A stretch of 64,000 bases of DNA, from NCBI RefSeq assembly GCF_014529535.1, contig NW_023503409.1:10292390-10356389 (forward strand), read 5' to 3'. The notes below the pieces were generated by a model. The model saw only the letters and a program-made list of their open reading frames with translations. It made no database searches and was not told the DNA's origin. This stretch comes from Bradysia coprophila (lineage: Eukaryota > Arthropoda > Insecta > Diptera > Sciaridae). Positions 20,822 to 31,591 of this stretch are shown in pieces. A program made the position numbers and the translations under genes. Positions within the stretch are counted from its first letter, which is position 1. Each line of letters opens with the position of its first letter.

Positions 20822-23213
20822 ATGGGCGATTCGATCCACCTTCAATGGGACAACCTAAACTACACCGTAAAGAGGAAGATCTTCAATTGGCGAAGGTTTA
20901 AAAACGACGAAAATGAGATAAAAATTTTAGTCGATGGTTCGTCCTGGTTGTGAAAGTTTTGATTCAAATGAAATTTCTTGATTTCATAAATTTTGCTTTC
21001 ATTTTAAGCGAATGGAATTGTGAAATCGGGTCAATTGGTTGCTATATTAGGATCAAGGTAAAAGAAAATGTTCATTTGAGTAAAAAGGGTAAAGTGAAAA
21101 GAAAGAATGGTTTTAGTGGAAGTGGAAAGACTACTCTATTGGCAGCAATATCACAAAGGATACGCGGCAACGTAACCGGACGAATTTCAATTAATAATCG
21201 ACAAATATCCCGAAACGAAATGATCCAGAGGTCGTCGTTTGTGCCTCAATTTGATATTGCCGTTGATTCGTTAACCGTTAGAGAACACTTGTTTTTCATG
21301 TGTGAACTTAGAATGGACCGGAGAGTCTCGCGGTTTCGGAAGAACGACAGAATCAACGATATTTTATGGAAATTGGGGCTGATGAAAGTCGCTGATTGTC
21401 GAATTTCAACCTTGTCTGGTGGAGAACGTAAAACATTGAACTTGGCCACTGAGGTTACACTTATACCATTTGTGGCTAAACAAGTTGGATCCGACTAAAA
21501 TTTCTAAATAATTTTCAGCTACTCACAGATCCACAAATTGTTTTCTGTGATGAGATAACCACAGGTTCGTTCTTACCCGAAACAATTTCCTGTCCGAATA
21601 AAAAAAATCAAATTTTGAATGAACCAAACAGGACTGGACAGTTACAACGCATTGAATGTTATCAGATCATTGCAATTATTAGCCAACAGTGGAAACAAAC
21701 AATCTTCACCAGCCATTTCCACCTATACAACCGAATGTGATCAAAAGTACCTTTTGGATGGCGTTGAAATGAGTATCGTCGATCCTGGCCAGTTGGTGTC
21801 CAACAAAGCGATTATCTGCTCGATTCATCAACCGACGTCCGAGGTGTTTGAATGTTTCACCCATGTCATTTTAATGCAGTCGGGTCGGGTCTGTTTTCAA
21901 GGCACTGTGGACGAAGCGCAGTCTTTCTTCGGGAGGTATGGATCTTAGTTCCTTAGCTCACATTGTTCGAAGAAATTAGTTTATTCGGAACAGGAATGGA
22001 TTCCAATGTCCTTTGATGTGCAATCCAGCTGAGTTCTTCGTGAACGTTATGTCGAAAAACACAATTCAAAGTGATGGTGGCAAACTAGACAAGAAGTGGT
22101 TTCCTAGTGTCTTATCGGATAATAGGTCGAATGTATTGGGGGAAAATGGGACCGAATTGTTAGTGGGAAAACCATTTATCGGTATAAACGAACAGAATTT
22201 AAAATAATTTCCTTTCACAGTAAACGGGTTCGGTGGATCTATCAAGTGTTTATTTTGCTCAAGAGAAAGTTGATAGAGGCAAAAAGAACGGTTAAAGACC
22301 ATTTCATTCATTCACTGACATACCTTGTAAGTACTTTGCGAAAATGAACTCGTTCTCGGGAAACTAGTGACTATCTCAGAAATGTTCCAGATAACCGCTG
22401 TATCAATAAGCCTCCTCTTCTCGGGCGTACAATCGACCAAACCGCAATCGGTCCAAGACATTAACGGTTTTATATTCACAATAGCTGCCGAAATCATATT
22501 CGGAACGAGCTACGGCATCCTCTATTACTACCCATCAACTTTACCCATCCTCCGCCGAGAAACCGGAGAGAATATATACGATTTGTCCGCAATTTATGTG
22601 GCTAAACTACTCGGATGCTTACCGAAATCGTTCGTCGACGCTTACGTCTTCCTACTGATCATCTATTTCAATGTGACCTTCATCGCCGATATGTGGCAGT
22701 TCGTTCAAATTGGATTCACTTTGTTCGTAACGGCCATTACGGCCATTGGATATGGATTAATGATCAGTGGAGTGTTTGAAACAGTTCGGCTATCGTCGGA
22801 ATTGGCGCCACCTATAGATCTGTTCATGATCCTCATATGTGGTTTTTACATAAAATTGAAATTGCTGCGGTTTCTGCAGTACGGATCGTTGTTCTTCTAT
22901 TCGATCGAAGCGCTCTCCATACAGATATGGAATCGTGTCAGTGAAATTGGTTCGTATAAATTCTTCATGACTCATTGGATTCATGATGACGGTACTGATC
23001 CGGTTTTATTCCAAAATCACAGACTGTACTCCTGCATCCTTAAATGAGTTTTGTGTTCAAAATGGCACGGCGGTTTTGGAGATGCTATCTTATAACACTG
23101 ACGTGAATTGGGTTTGGATTGACTATTGCGGATTGTTAGCCATAGCCGCAGTGATGTGTTTTATTGGATTTATGGGTGTTCGGCGAATGGTCAACAAGTC
23201 TGGTTATTATTAA
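20822..23213 (+). CDS. ABCG half transporter, scarlet/brown-like
   Basis: Nine exons: 20822-20936, 21009-21057, 21117-21453, 21519-21564, 21632-21935, 21994-22158, 22221-22326, 22391-22949, 23023-23213; 1872 nt, 623 aa, every junction in phase. The N-terminal ATPase shows Walker A GSSGSGKTT, Q-loop FVPQFD, signature LSGGERK, Walker B IVFCDEITTGLDS and H-loop ICSIHQPTSEVF. The C-terminal half has the multi-span ABC2-type domain (IFGTSYGILYYYP, RRETGENIYDLSAIYVAKLL) and an extracellular cysteine loop before the last helix. ABCG half transporters work as dimers; scarlet, brown and white move eye-pigment precursors. FTHVILMQSGRVCFQG and CNPAEFFV resemble scarlet/brown. Oddities: DEITTGLDS instead of DEPTTGLDS, and an insert of roughly 35 residues between the D-loop and H-loop. 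The donor at 22159 (GTTAGT) was chosen because only it keeps the phase. Confidence 0.88.
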
Positions 23214-23237
23214 CCATTCACCATTGGTAAACGGCTA

Positions 23238-23372
23238 AGTCATCTGTTGTCGACAACCATGAGCTTTAGATAGGCTGTCGTTATAAACAATCGAAGTAAA
23301 AGATTTCGGATCAAGACGTTGCTTTAATCAAAAGAAGTAAAAGATTTAATGATTGTATTGCGGTGAGCTTGC
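23238..23372 (+). repeat. GAAGTAAAAGATTT-type repeat copy
   Basis: Begins CATCTGTTGTCGACAAC and contains AAGTAAAAGATTTCGGATCAA and AAGAAGTAAAAGATTTAATG. Similar assemblies occur at about 34018-34185, 38853-39025, 57720-58060, 61990-62125 and 63340-63520. Confidence 0.65.
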
Positions 23373-23731
23373 CGTTTCTGAAAGCTTACAGATAATGCCT
23401 TGTTAAGGAGATAAACAGATTTGATTTGATTTTACTGTTTCAATTTGGAATGACGATGAACTAAAATTACTCCTCGAGATTCTTTAGTCTTGATTTCCAT
23501 CTACGAAAAAAGCACTCCGTTTTACTCTCTATTTACTCTTTACACAATAGAAAAGAGGCCTGGTTTAGCTAAACGGAGGCAAAACGGAGCCATTTTTTGT
23601 AAGTGCAAATCAAGGCTAATCTTTCGTATTTTGGGACAGAGGAGCAGGAGATTGATGAGATGAAGAATGGACAGCGAATAGCGAAATTCCTTGCCAATTT
23701 AAAAGAAACCTGTAAAATCTATGTGTAATAT

Positions 23732-24527
23732 CAAAGGCTCTATACCTATATAACATGCCAAAGGTACAAAACTTTATTTTACCTGGAAAATATACTAATT
23801 CCAGGGGTGGCGGCATCTAATATGCAAAATTACTTCTCTTGATCAAGTGACGCAAAACAAACAGAGCAAAAATACTCTTCCCTTTCCCATGGCTCGCGTG
23901 AAGCGAATAAAAAGACAAAAAACCTGTTTCGACCTCCGGATCCAGTGGCGGTCAGAGGTTAGCGTGGTCTAACCATCTTCAGTCGTTTCCACTGGTCCGT
24001 TACACGAGACAGCCGTAAATTTTCTAATTGAACAAGTTTTTTGAAAATTTACAATAAACGTTTTGCCATCTTCTGATGGAAAATTTGAAGCTTAGCGGAG
24101 AGCTACTATGAAAATTTACCCAAAAAACGTAGCCCAACGAAGAAAAAATTCATTCAACTATCAAAAATCATTCACCTTCAGTCAAACAACAACACAATCA
24201 TCAGATAAATCTATTCAAATAGCATTAATCTGACCTTCATCCGTTCATTCGTCCATCTGCACTTTGAATTACCATGCCCTCGGGATCAATTTAACACTTG
24301 GAACTGATTTAACACATTTTTACACAAAAAAATCAAAAAACAATTCTTTTTACCCACCGAACAAACATAAAACTAAAAATTGACACTGACACCCGAAACA
24401 AAGCCCGGTCACTAATACGAAAAATGCACAGTCACTCGGCAAGAAGAAATGAATGAAAAAACGAAACAAAAATCACCACAACCACAACCAGCATTCTCCT
24501 CCTACCCAATTCCCGTTACTGAATCAT
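23732..24527. repeat. Left arm of a giant inverted repeat
   Basis: About 796 bp that reappears in reverse complement at 24950-25734 with only scattered mismatches and small indels (for example an extra TAGCGGAG-like block near 24088). It starts CAAAGGCTCTATACC and ends ACTGAATCATT. No convincing coding content. Confidence 0.9.
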
Positions 24528-24579
24528 TGTTGTCAAAGTACTGATTTTGTTAGTGTGGCGACCCATCATTCTGGGTAAA

Positions 24580-24885
24580 GTCTTCAAATGGTACAGTGTA
24601 TTACCCATCTGACACATGAAAGAGGATATGTAGTGTAGCCTATCCTTCACTTTGAACAAGGCGTGTAAAGTGTTACCAATTCTCTTTTGAGAAACATGGT
24701 ATGTCGTGTTACCCATCCTTCATTCAGAACAAAGTATGTAGTGGTGTCGTTCCTTAATTTGAAACGACGTGTGTTGTGTTACCCGCCTCTATCAAGACTA
24801 AGGTATGTTATGTTACTCATCCTTCATTCAGAACGAAGTATGTGGTGCTGCCCATCCTTCACTTAGAACAAAACATGTGATCGTG
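24580..24885. repeat. Minisatellite of about 36 bp units in the inverted-repeat spacer
   Basis: Around eight degenerate copies of a unit like GTATGTNGTGTTACCCATCC followed by TTCATTCAGAACAAA. The array fills most of the 422 bp spacer between the two long arms. Confidence 0.7.
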
Positions 24886-24949
24886 TAGTGAGGCGTAACG
24901 CAAATCTGATAAAAGGAAAAATTCCCGTCGCGACGCGAAATTCCACAAA

Positions 24950-25734
24950 AATGATTCAGTAACGGGAATTGGGTAGGAGGAGAATGCTGGTTGTAGTTGT
25001 GGTGATTTTTGTTTCGTTTTTTCATTCATTTTTTCTTGCCGAGTGACTGTGCATTTTTCGTATTAGTGACCGCGCTTTGTTTCGGGTGTCAGTGTCAATT
25101 TTTAGTTTTATGTTTGTTCGGTGGGTAAAAAGAATTGTTTTTTGATTTTTTTGTGTAAAAATGTGTTAAATCAGTTCCAAGTGTTAAATTGATCCCGAGG
25201 GCATGGTAATTCAAAGTGCAGATGGACGAATGAACGGATGAAGGTCAGATTAATGCTATTTGAATAGATTTATCTGATGATTGTGTTGTTGTTTGACTGA
25301 AGGTGAATGATTTTTGAAAGTTGAATGAATTTTTTCTTCGTTGGGCTACGTTTTTTGGGTAAATTTTCATAGTATAGCTTCAAATTTTCCATCAGAAGAT
25401 GGCAAAACGTTTATTGTAAATTTTCAAAAACTTGTTCAATTAGAAAATTTACGGCTGTCTCGTGTAACGGACCAGTGGAAACGACTGAAGATGGTTAGAC
25501 CACGCTAACCTCTGACCGCCACTGGATCCGGAGGTCGAAACAGAATTTTGTCTTTTCATTCGCTTCACGCGAGCCATGGGAAAGGGAAGAGTAATTTTGC
25601 TCTGTTTGTTTTGCATCACTTGATCAAGAGAAGTAATTTTGCATATTAGATGGCGCCACCCCTGGAATTAGTATATTTTGCAGGTAAAATAAAGTTTTGT
25701 ACCTTTGGCATGTTATATAGGTATAGAGCCTTTG
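24950..25734. repeat. Right arm of a giant inverted repeat
   Basis: The reverse complement of 23732-24527, about 785 bp, beginning AATGATTCAGT and ending GGTATAGAGCCTTTG. The arm ends 315 bp before the regucalcin start codon, so the element lies against that gene's promoter. Confidence 0.9.
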
Positions 25735-26049
25735 GTAATATCCACAGGGTCTTAATGTTCTACTTAAAACCCTGCAGCAAAAATACATTATTTTACGGGA
25801 CTTGCCTTTCGCTCGCAAAACTTGTTTTAATGGAATGCTGCTTGGGTATAAATTATCAAATCATCCGTAATCTACGATACTGCAATTAGAAGTCTTATCG
25901 CTCTGCCAATAGCAAGTACTGTTATCTCCGTCTGTCAACCAATATCAAACAATAATCTTTCTGTGTTTTCACTTTGAATTTCGAATTGTATCTCAGCAGA
26001 CGCGTATAAATTTCTATATTTCGCTGTCTTTTTCTCTTATTTTGCTAAA

Positions 26050-27255
26050 ATGAGCCGATCGAACATTGAAGTAGCCTTCAAAAGTGATATTTTACTTGGC
26101 GAAGGACCCCATTGGGTCGCAGAGCGTCAGGATCTAGTCTATGTTGATATACCTGGCGAAGCGGTTCACCGATATGTTCCGTCGACGGGAAAAGATTACA
26201 AAATTAAAATGGGTAAGCTAGACAGAAACACAGACGTGTTCAGTTTGGGGAATTGAAGAAACTGGAAAAATTATTATTAGACGGCAGAGCTACATTCATT
26301 GTGCCAGTCGAGACGAAGCTGAACACCTACATAATCGGACTGGGACGCAGCATGTGTGAATTGGTATGGGATGGTGTTTCAACCGATGTTTTTGAGTTGA
26401 AAACATTGAACACCGTGGAAGAAAATTATCCGAAGAACCGCTTTAATGATGGAAAATGTGATCCGCAGGGACGTTTGTGGGCTGGTATGTTTCGAGAAAA
26501 TATAGCTGGAACAACGTACGTTTTAAATTATAAAATAAAATTGACTTCACCAGGAACTATGGGCTATGAAACGGATCCAGGACAAGTAGACCCGGAAAAA
26601 GGTCATCTATACAAACTGGACAAGAACGGGCAACTCACTACCCACGTCGATAAAATTGGAATTTCAAACGGATTAGCCTGGTCTTCGGATTCGTCTAAGT
26701 TCTTCTACATTGATTCTGTGACCTTTACTGTCGACGTTTTCGACTTCAATTGTATTGAGGGACTTCCAAGTAAGTTACTTGAATCGGTAATTGTTGTTGG
26801 ATATTTGGAAATGCATTGATGAATGAACATGTTAGGCAATCGGCGCGTGCTATTCGATCTGAAGAAAAATTCTATTCCCGGTTTGGCAGATGGTATGGCC
26901 ATAGACACCCAAAACAATATTTGGGTTGCTCTTCATTCCGGAGGAAAAGTTAGTTGAAATATTAATTTTCCATCCACATGAACACGGATATGAGCTCACT
27001 TTTCAAAATCAACAGGTGATTCACATTGACACAACAACGGGAACTTTAATAGACACCATCGATTTTGCAAATCGCTCTTCGATGCTAACTTCTGTTGCAT
27101 TCGGTGGTCCTAATTTGGATGAATTGTACGTTACGTCTGCAAATTACAGACTATCACCGGAACAACAAGTCTTAGAGACAGATCCAGGTGCGCTATTTAA
27201 GGTTACTAACATTGGAGCGAAGGGAGCTGGCGGAGGCGTTAACTATAGAATGTAA
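26050..27255 (+). CDS. Regucalcin / SMP-30 family lactonase-like protein
   Basis: Five exons: 26050-26212, 26281-26484, 26554-26769, 26836-26948, 27016-27255; 936 nt, 311 aa, all phases agree. SMP-30/gluconolactonase proteins are six-bladed beta-propellers that bind a divalent metal and hydrolyse sugar lactones; insect members include the anterior fat body protein. Family hallmarks: LLGEGPHW near the N-terminus (metal-ligand glutamate), NRFNDGKCDPQGRLWAGTMG (metal-site asparagine and aspartate), ISNGLAWSSDSSKFFYIDS (metal-site asparagine and catalytic aspartate region) and IPGLADGMAIDTQNNIWVA. Length matches the family's usual 300 residues or so. There is no signal peptide, so it is cytosolic. 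An AATAAA follows at 27268-27273. Confidence 0.93.
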
Positions 27256-28616
27256 TTGAGCGTCAAAAATAAATATTCTCTACTGATGAAACGAATGCAG
27301 CCATAATTACCGGGGAATCATAGTCCCCCAATGACTCAATGCTAAGAATGATCGGTATTCAAATCATTCTAACTCCAAATCAGAAGCAAGGAAAAAGTGG
27401 TACTTTGTGTTCTTCAAATAGGAAGAGTGTAGGAAGAGTGAAATCCAACATGTTTTCCGATTTGAGAGTTGTTATGGTCTGAAATCGTTTAACAAATGAA
27501 AATCTCTAATAAATCTAATCTAAATTTTCGATTTGTTGAACGAATTGTTTACTGGAGTCTACTAAAGAAATATGATGAACGCTCGAAATCGTACAGTCAG
27601 AGGCAGTGAAATTTCAGCATGAATTTGTTTCAGCTGATCCACACATCAAATCAAACTGTTTATTCTTGTTAATGCGGTTGAAGCTGCACACGCGTGGTAG
27701 TGGTAAAACCGTATGAAGACGTATAAACAGTTTTGATTGTTTGTGTGGATCAGCTGAAAAAACAGCTGAAGCAATTTCATGCTGAAATTTCAAACACTCA
27801 AAAATTTCGACTCTGGCCATTCCTTTCAACCCATTCTGATTTTTCCACAAACTTTTTGTGTGATTACCCCACTCGCCTTCGGCTCGTTCCGCAAAGCTCA
27901 CACTTGTTAAACAACAAACTTACAAGCAAAGGCGTAAACTATTCCGTGTCTGTTGAGGACGGTTGATATTAAGCACTTTCGCTTGTCGCCCTCATTTCCT
28001 TCGAAAATCTAACGTCCATTATAGATGCACGTAAATGACTATTTCGCGTTCTCTTGGTATTAAACGAAAACTGCAAAAAAAAACTGCTTTGCTTTGAGAC
28101 ACCACCAAAAGTGATTGTCCAAGATCTTGAACCCAAAGTTTTCTTTATCAGTACAGGGTACTAAACTCTATCGAAAAACACTCTAACATGCTCCAGACCA
28201 GACTTTGGTCACAGGTCCTTCAGTGACCCTTGAGCCTGTTGAGCATATGCGAATTCCCAATTATTTGCTTCCTTTCTTATGCTTAGCATGGAGTGCCACG
28301 AACCTCAAAGCACCCCATTGACGACGACGAGTACCGGGCTCAGTCGTTCAGTGTGAATTGTATAGTTTACGACACTGTGACGTAAAATTTGTCTGTGTAA
28401 GAAGTGATGTGAACCAAGTATAATAATTAGAAAAGTGAGTAAAGAGTTGAGTAAGTGATATTGAAAGTCAGCACGGTACGCTGTTCGACTTCGACCATAT
28501 ACTTGACAACATTATGTCGGTACTTCAACCTGACCCATCATCATTGAACATTTTCCAAAATTTCGTTGATTTTCTCCCTGACTTTTCCAGAATGTATTTT
28601 TGCAAACATTTGGGAA
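27256..28616. other. Spacer downstream of regucalcin
   Basis: It holds the regucalcin polyadenylation signal and a foldback element (27608-27791). No other gene or structured feature is recognised. Confidence 0.5.
27608..27791. mobile_element. Foldback MITE, GAAATTTCAGCATGAA ends
   Basis: GAAATTTCAGCATGAA (27608-27623) is mirrored at 27776-27791. Further in, TTCAGCTGATCCACACA and CAAACTGTT are mirrored by TGTGTGGATCAGCTGAA and AACAGTTTTG, with an extra CAGCTG in the right arm. Non-coding. Confidence 0.75.
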
Positions 28617-30098
28617 AATATTAGTCCAGCCCCTTGTGTCAGAGAAAGACGGCTCGCTCACTTTAGGTTTTTCGACTTTTTTCTTTATCTCATGTGATTG
28701 AGCATGAAAAACTGTGGAACTAAATTTTTTTCTGGAAAATGGAAAATCGCTCTTCCGTCCGGAAAAGCGGTTTATATGAAAAAATCAAATATTAAATATC
28801 TCCCGAACGTGACAACTTTATTCAAAATTTTTTTTTTTTTTTCTTGAAAGCGTGATTCTTCTTCTTCTTCTTCTTCTTTTTCAACCTGTTTCTATCCACT
28901 GCTGGATGTAGGCCTCTCCAACTTCTTTCCATTTCGTACGATCCATTGCCATTTGCTGCCAGTTTGTACCTGCAATATTCTTAATTCCGTTTGTCCATCT
29001 CTCTGGTGGTCTACCTATAGCTCGTCTTTTATATGGTCGCCAGTTCATGATCTTTTTGGTCCAACGTTCGTCTGTCCTTCTTGCAATATGTCCCGCCCAG
29101 CTCCATTTCAGAGATGCTATTCTTTCCATGACATCAACGACCCTGGTTTGTTGTCGAATCCATTGATTCGTCATTCTGTCTCTGAGTGTTATTCCAAGCA
29201 TACTCCGTTCCATGGCTCTTTGTGTCACTCTCAATTTATCTTCGGATGCTTTCGTTAAAGTTAACGTTTCCGCTCCATAAGTGAGCACGGGAAGGACACA
29301 AGTGTCGAACACTTTACGTTTCAGACTATTATTCATTTTGCTTTTGAAAATTAGTCTGAGTTTTCCGAACGCTGCCCATGCAAGACCAATCCTACGTCTT
29401 ATTTCTGCAGTCTGGTTGTCCAGACCTAACTTCAGTTTATGTCCTAGATATACATAGCTGTCGACTCGTTCAATGACAGTGTCACCAATTTTGATTTCTC
29501 TATCGTCCCCGATGTTGGTCATGACTTTTGTTTTCGATAAGTTCATCTTGAGACAGTTAAGTGAAGAGGCAAGCAAAGCGTGATTCAATACCAACATTTC
29601 GTGGAACAACTTTTTTTTCTGTAAAACAAAATGGCGTCGATATAGGAATCTTCCCAAAAATGACCAGGAAAATTCCTAAACTTCGAGTTCACCTCACACC
29701 GTCAATTCGAAACTGATTTCAATAAAGTTAAGCTTAAACTTAAGCTTTCCAAAAAGCCCTCATTTATTGAAATCAGTTTCGAATTGACGGTGTGAGGTCA
29801 AAGTTTAGGAATTTTCCTGGTCATTTTTTGGGAAGATTCCTATATCGACGCCATTTTGTTTTACAGAAAAAAAAGTTGTTCCACGAAATGTTGGTATTGA
29901 ATCAGGCTTTCAAGAAAAAATTTTTTGAATAAAGTTGTCACGTTCGGGAGATATTTGATTTTTAATTTTTTCATATAAACCGCTTTTCCGGACGGAAAGA
30001 AATTTAGTTCCACAGTTTTTCATGCTCAATCACATGAGATAAAGAAAAAAATCGAAAAACTTAGAGCGAGCGGATTGACACAAGGGGCTGGACTATAC
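28617..30098. mobile_element. Foldback element with about 360 bp arms, split by a LINE
   Basis: Right arm 29759-30098 is mirrored by the left arm in two pieces, 28617-28858 and 29575-29722. Shared tracts include ATGTGATTGAGCATGAAAAA, TCATATAAACCGCTTTTCCG and AAATGGCGTCGATATAGGAA. The arms meet around 29740 at CAATTCGAAACTGATTTCAA and its mirror. Without the inserted LINE the element would be about 750 bp. No frame of its own. Confidence 0.85.
28859..29574 (-). mobile_element. 5'-truncated RTE-like LINE with (GAA)n tail
   Basis: The minus strand encodes the end of a non-LTR reverse transcriptase, from NCLKMNLSKTKVM through YVYLGHKLK, RRIGLAWAAFGKL, KVFDTCVLPVLTYGAETLTL, WSWAGHIARR and a stop near 28881. 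This order is typical of RTE/BovB-type polymerase C-termini in insect genomes. The 3' end is a (GAA)n run, as in several LINE groups. Only about 230 residues remain; the endonuclease and catalytic motifs are lost by 5' truncation. The 12 bp AAAGCGTGATTC occurs on both sides (28847-28858 and 29575-29586), a target-site duplication. The open frame continues beyond the truncation into the foldback arm by chance. Confidence 0.9.
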
Positions 30099-30314
30099 AG
30101 GAAAATAGTGATACCTACGTCTCGCTGGTCTACAATTTAAAAGCCGAAAACGCAATGTAATCGATTATTGGTTGGTGGTTTATTTTGTTCAGCTACAATT
30201 TATTGAATTAAGTAACACCCGTAACGTATAGGTATAATGAGTATTTATAATATCCTGACAAAGCCTCTTCTACTTGAATACAATGACACGTCCGGAATAA
30301 CACGACATATCGAA

Positions 30315-31365
30315 CTAAATCTGTCCATTATTTGTACCGTTCACCGCGTTCAGTCCATTCACATTTTTCAACGCAATCATTTTGTTCAATTCTGCTGCGT
30401 CGCGATTAAATTTTGCCGTTTGCAGCTGCACCTGCAGAATTTCCATTCGCACTGCATGCTCGCGAGTTTGCATTTCCAGAATTTTCGTGTAGCCATAATC
30501 ATACGAATGGTCTTCTCCATTGGCGGTTGACACGTTGGCGAACTGTCCATTTTTAAGCATTTTTAATGTGTCCAGCGTTGCGGCCACATTGTTTATTGAT
30601 AATGAGGGTGTGTCGTCGTCGTTGAGAGCAGCCGAACCGTTTAAATTGGCTGAATCATCTAAGTAGGGCCGTTTTGAATTGCTGGGACCATCGTCACTGT
30701 CGGATGTTTCGTCTTTTATTTCTACTTCGCACATGTTCTGGGACACTTTAGGCCTGAAAGAAATTCACATTTAACGTATTGCAACACGACGGTATTGGTG
30801 TACATTACCAGTCGTTATTGTCATCATCGGAATCGAATGATACACCATCCGGTACACCGTCCTCAAGGGCAAGTTGAACTTTCGAATAGTCTACACCTTC
30901 CATAGCCTCGCTGCGACACGTTTTCTTGGCCTCTTGCATAAAATCCCATATTTCAAACGTAAACGGATTGGGTCGCTTTTTATCGGCAATTTCTTGACCG
31001 TATCGCGACAGTCTATGATGGTAGTCCATTATTTCGGCTCTTGTGCATGCTAGAAGAGGGGACAGATTTTTAATGTTTCAAAAGATCGAACACTATCGCA
31101 ACTTCAACTTACCTTTCATTCGTCGCCACTGTTCCTTCAATCGGTTACAATTTCTCTCATTCCCGAAAGATTTTGTGAATTCTTGGTGAATGATTTTCCA
31201 TGCTCGATTCTTCAGTGCGGTTAGATCGGCGTCAAGGCGTTTGTTTTCGATAATGCTCATGTCCTTCTTGCATAAGTCCAACAGGTAACGTTTCTCTTCG
31301 TATGCCCAGTTTTGAGTTCTTTCACGTTTCTTGAAACGATTTACGTTGGATGATTGGTGTAACAT
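30315..31365 (-). CDS. Myb/SANT-like DNA-binding domain protein
   Basis: Three exons on the minus strand: 31365-31113, 31049-30809, 30753-30315; 933 nt, 310 aa, phases consistent. The N-terminal domain (about residues 12-100) has the tryptophan-spaced helices of Myb/SANT-like adaptor domains: NWAYEEKRYLLDLC, LKNRAWKIIHQEFTKSFG, NRLKEQWRRMKG. It is followed by an acidic patch (FDSDDDNNDW), a Ser/Asp-rich linker and a C-terminal helix (TREHAVRMEILQVQLQTAKF) likely to form a coiled coil. This architecture is common in insect nuclear factors and in transposon-derived host genes. It probably binds DNA; the target is unknown. An AATAAA on the minus strand lies at 30199-30204. Confidence 0.85.
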
Positions 31366-31591
31366 TGTGTGCAGTCTTCAAGTTTCCTTTACAAAGTATT
31401 TAATTTCTGGAAATAAAACATGGATGATGATTGAACTGGGTGTACCCGCTGGAAAATAAAATTTGCTTCAAGGGGTCGTATATAAATTGCGTCAACATTT
31501 TTTCAGTGCTGTCATCGTATTGGAATCCCTATTAAAACTCGACAAGTATCCTACTCTGTACTTCTATTGTATGTTGCCATCAATTACGGGG
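31366..31591. promoter_or_regulatory. Upstream region of the Myb/SANT-like gene
   Basis: The interval between the start codon at 31365 and the first transposon arm is the presumed 5' UTR and promoter. No specific motif can be assigned. Confidence 0.3.
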
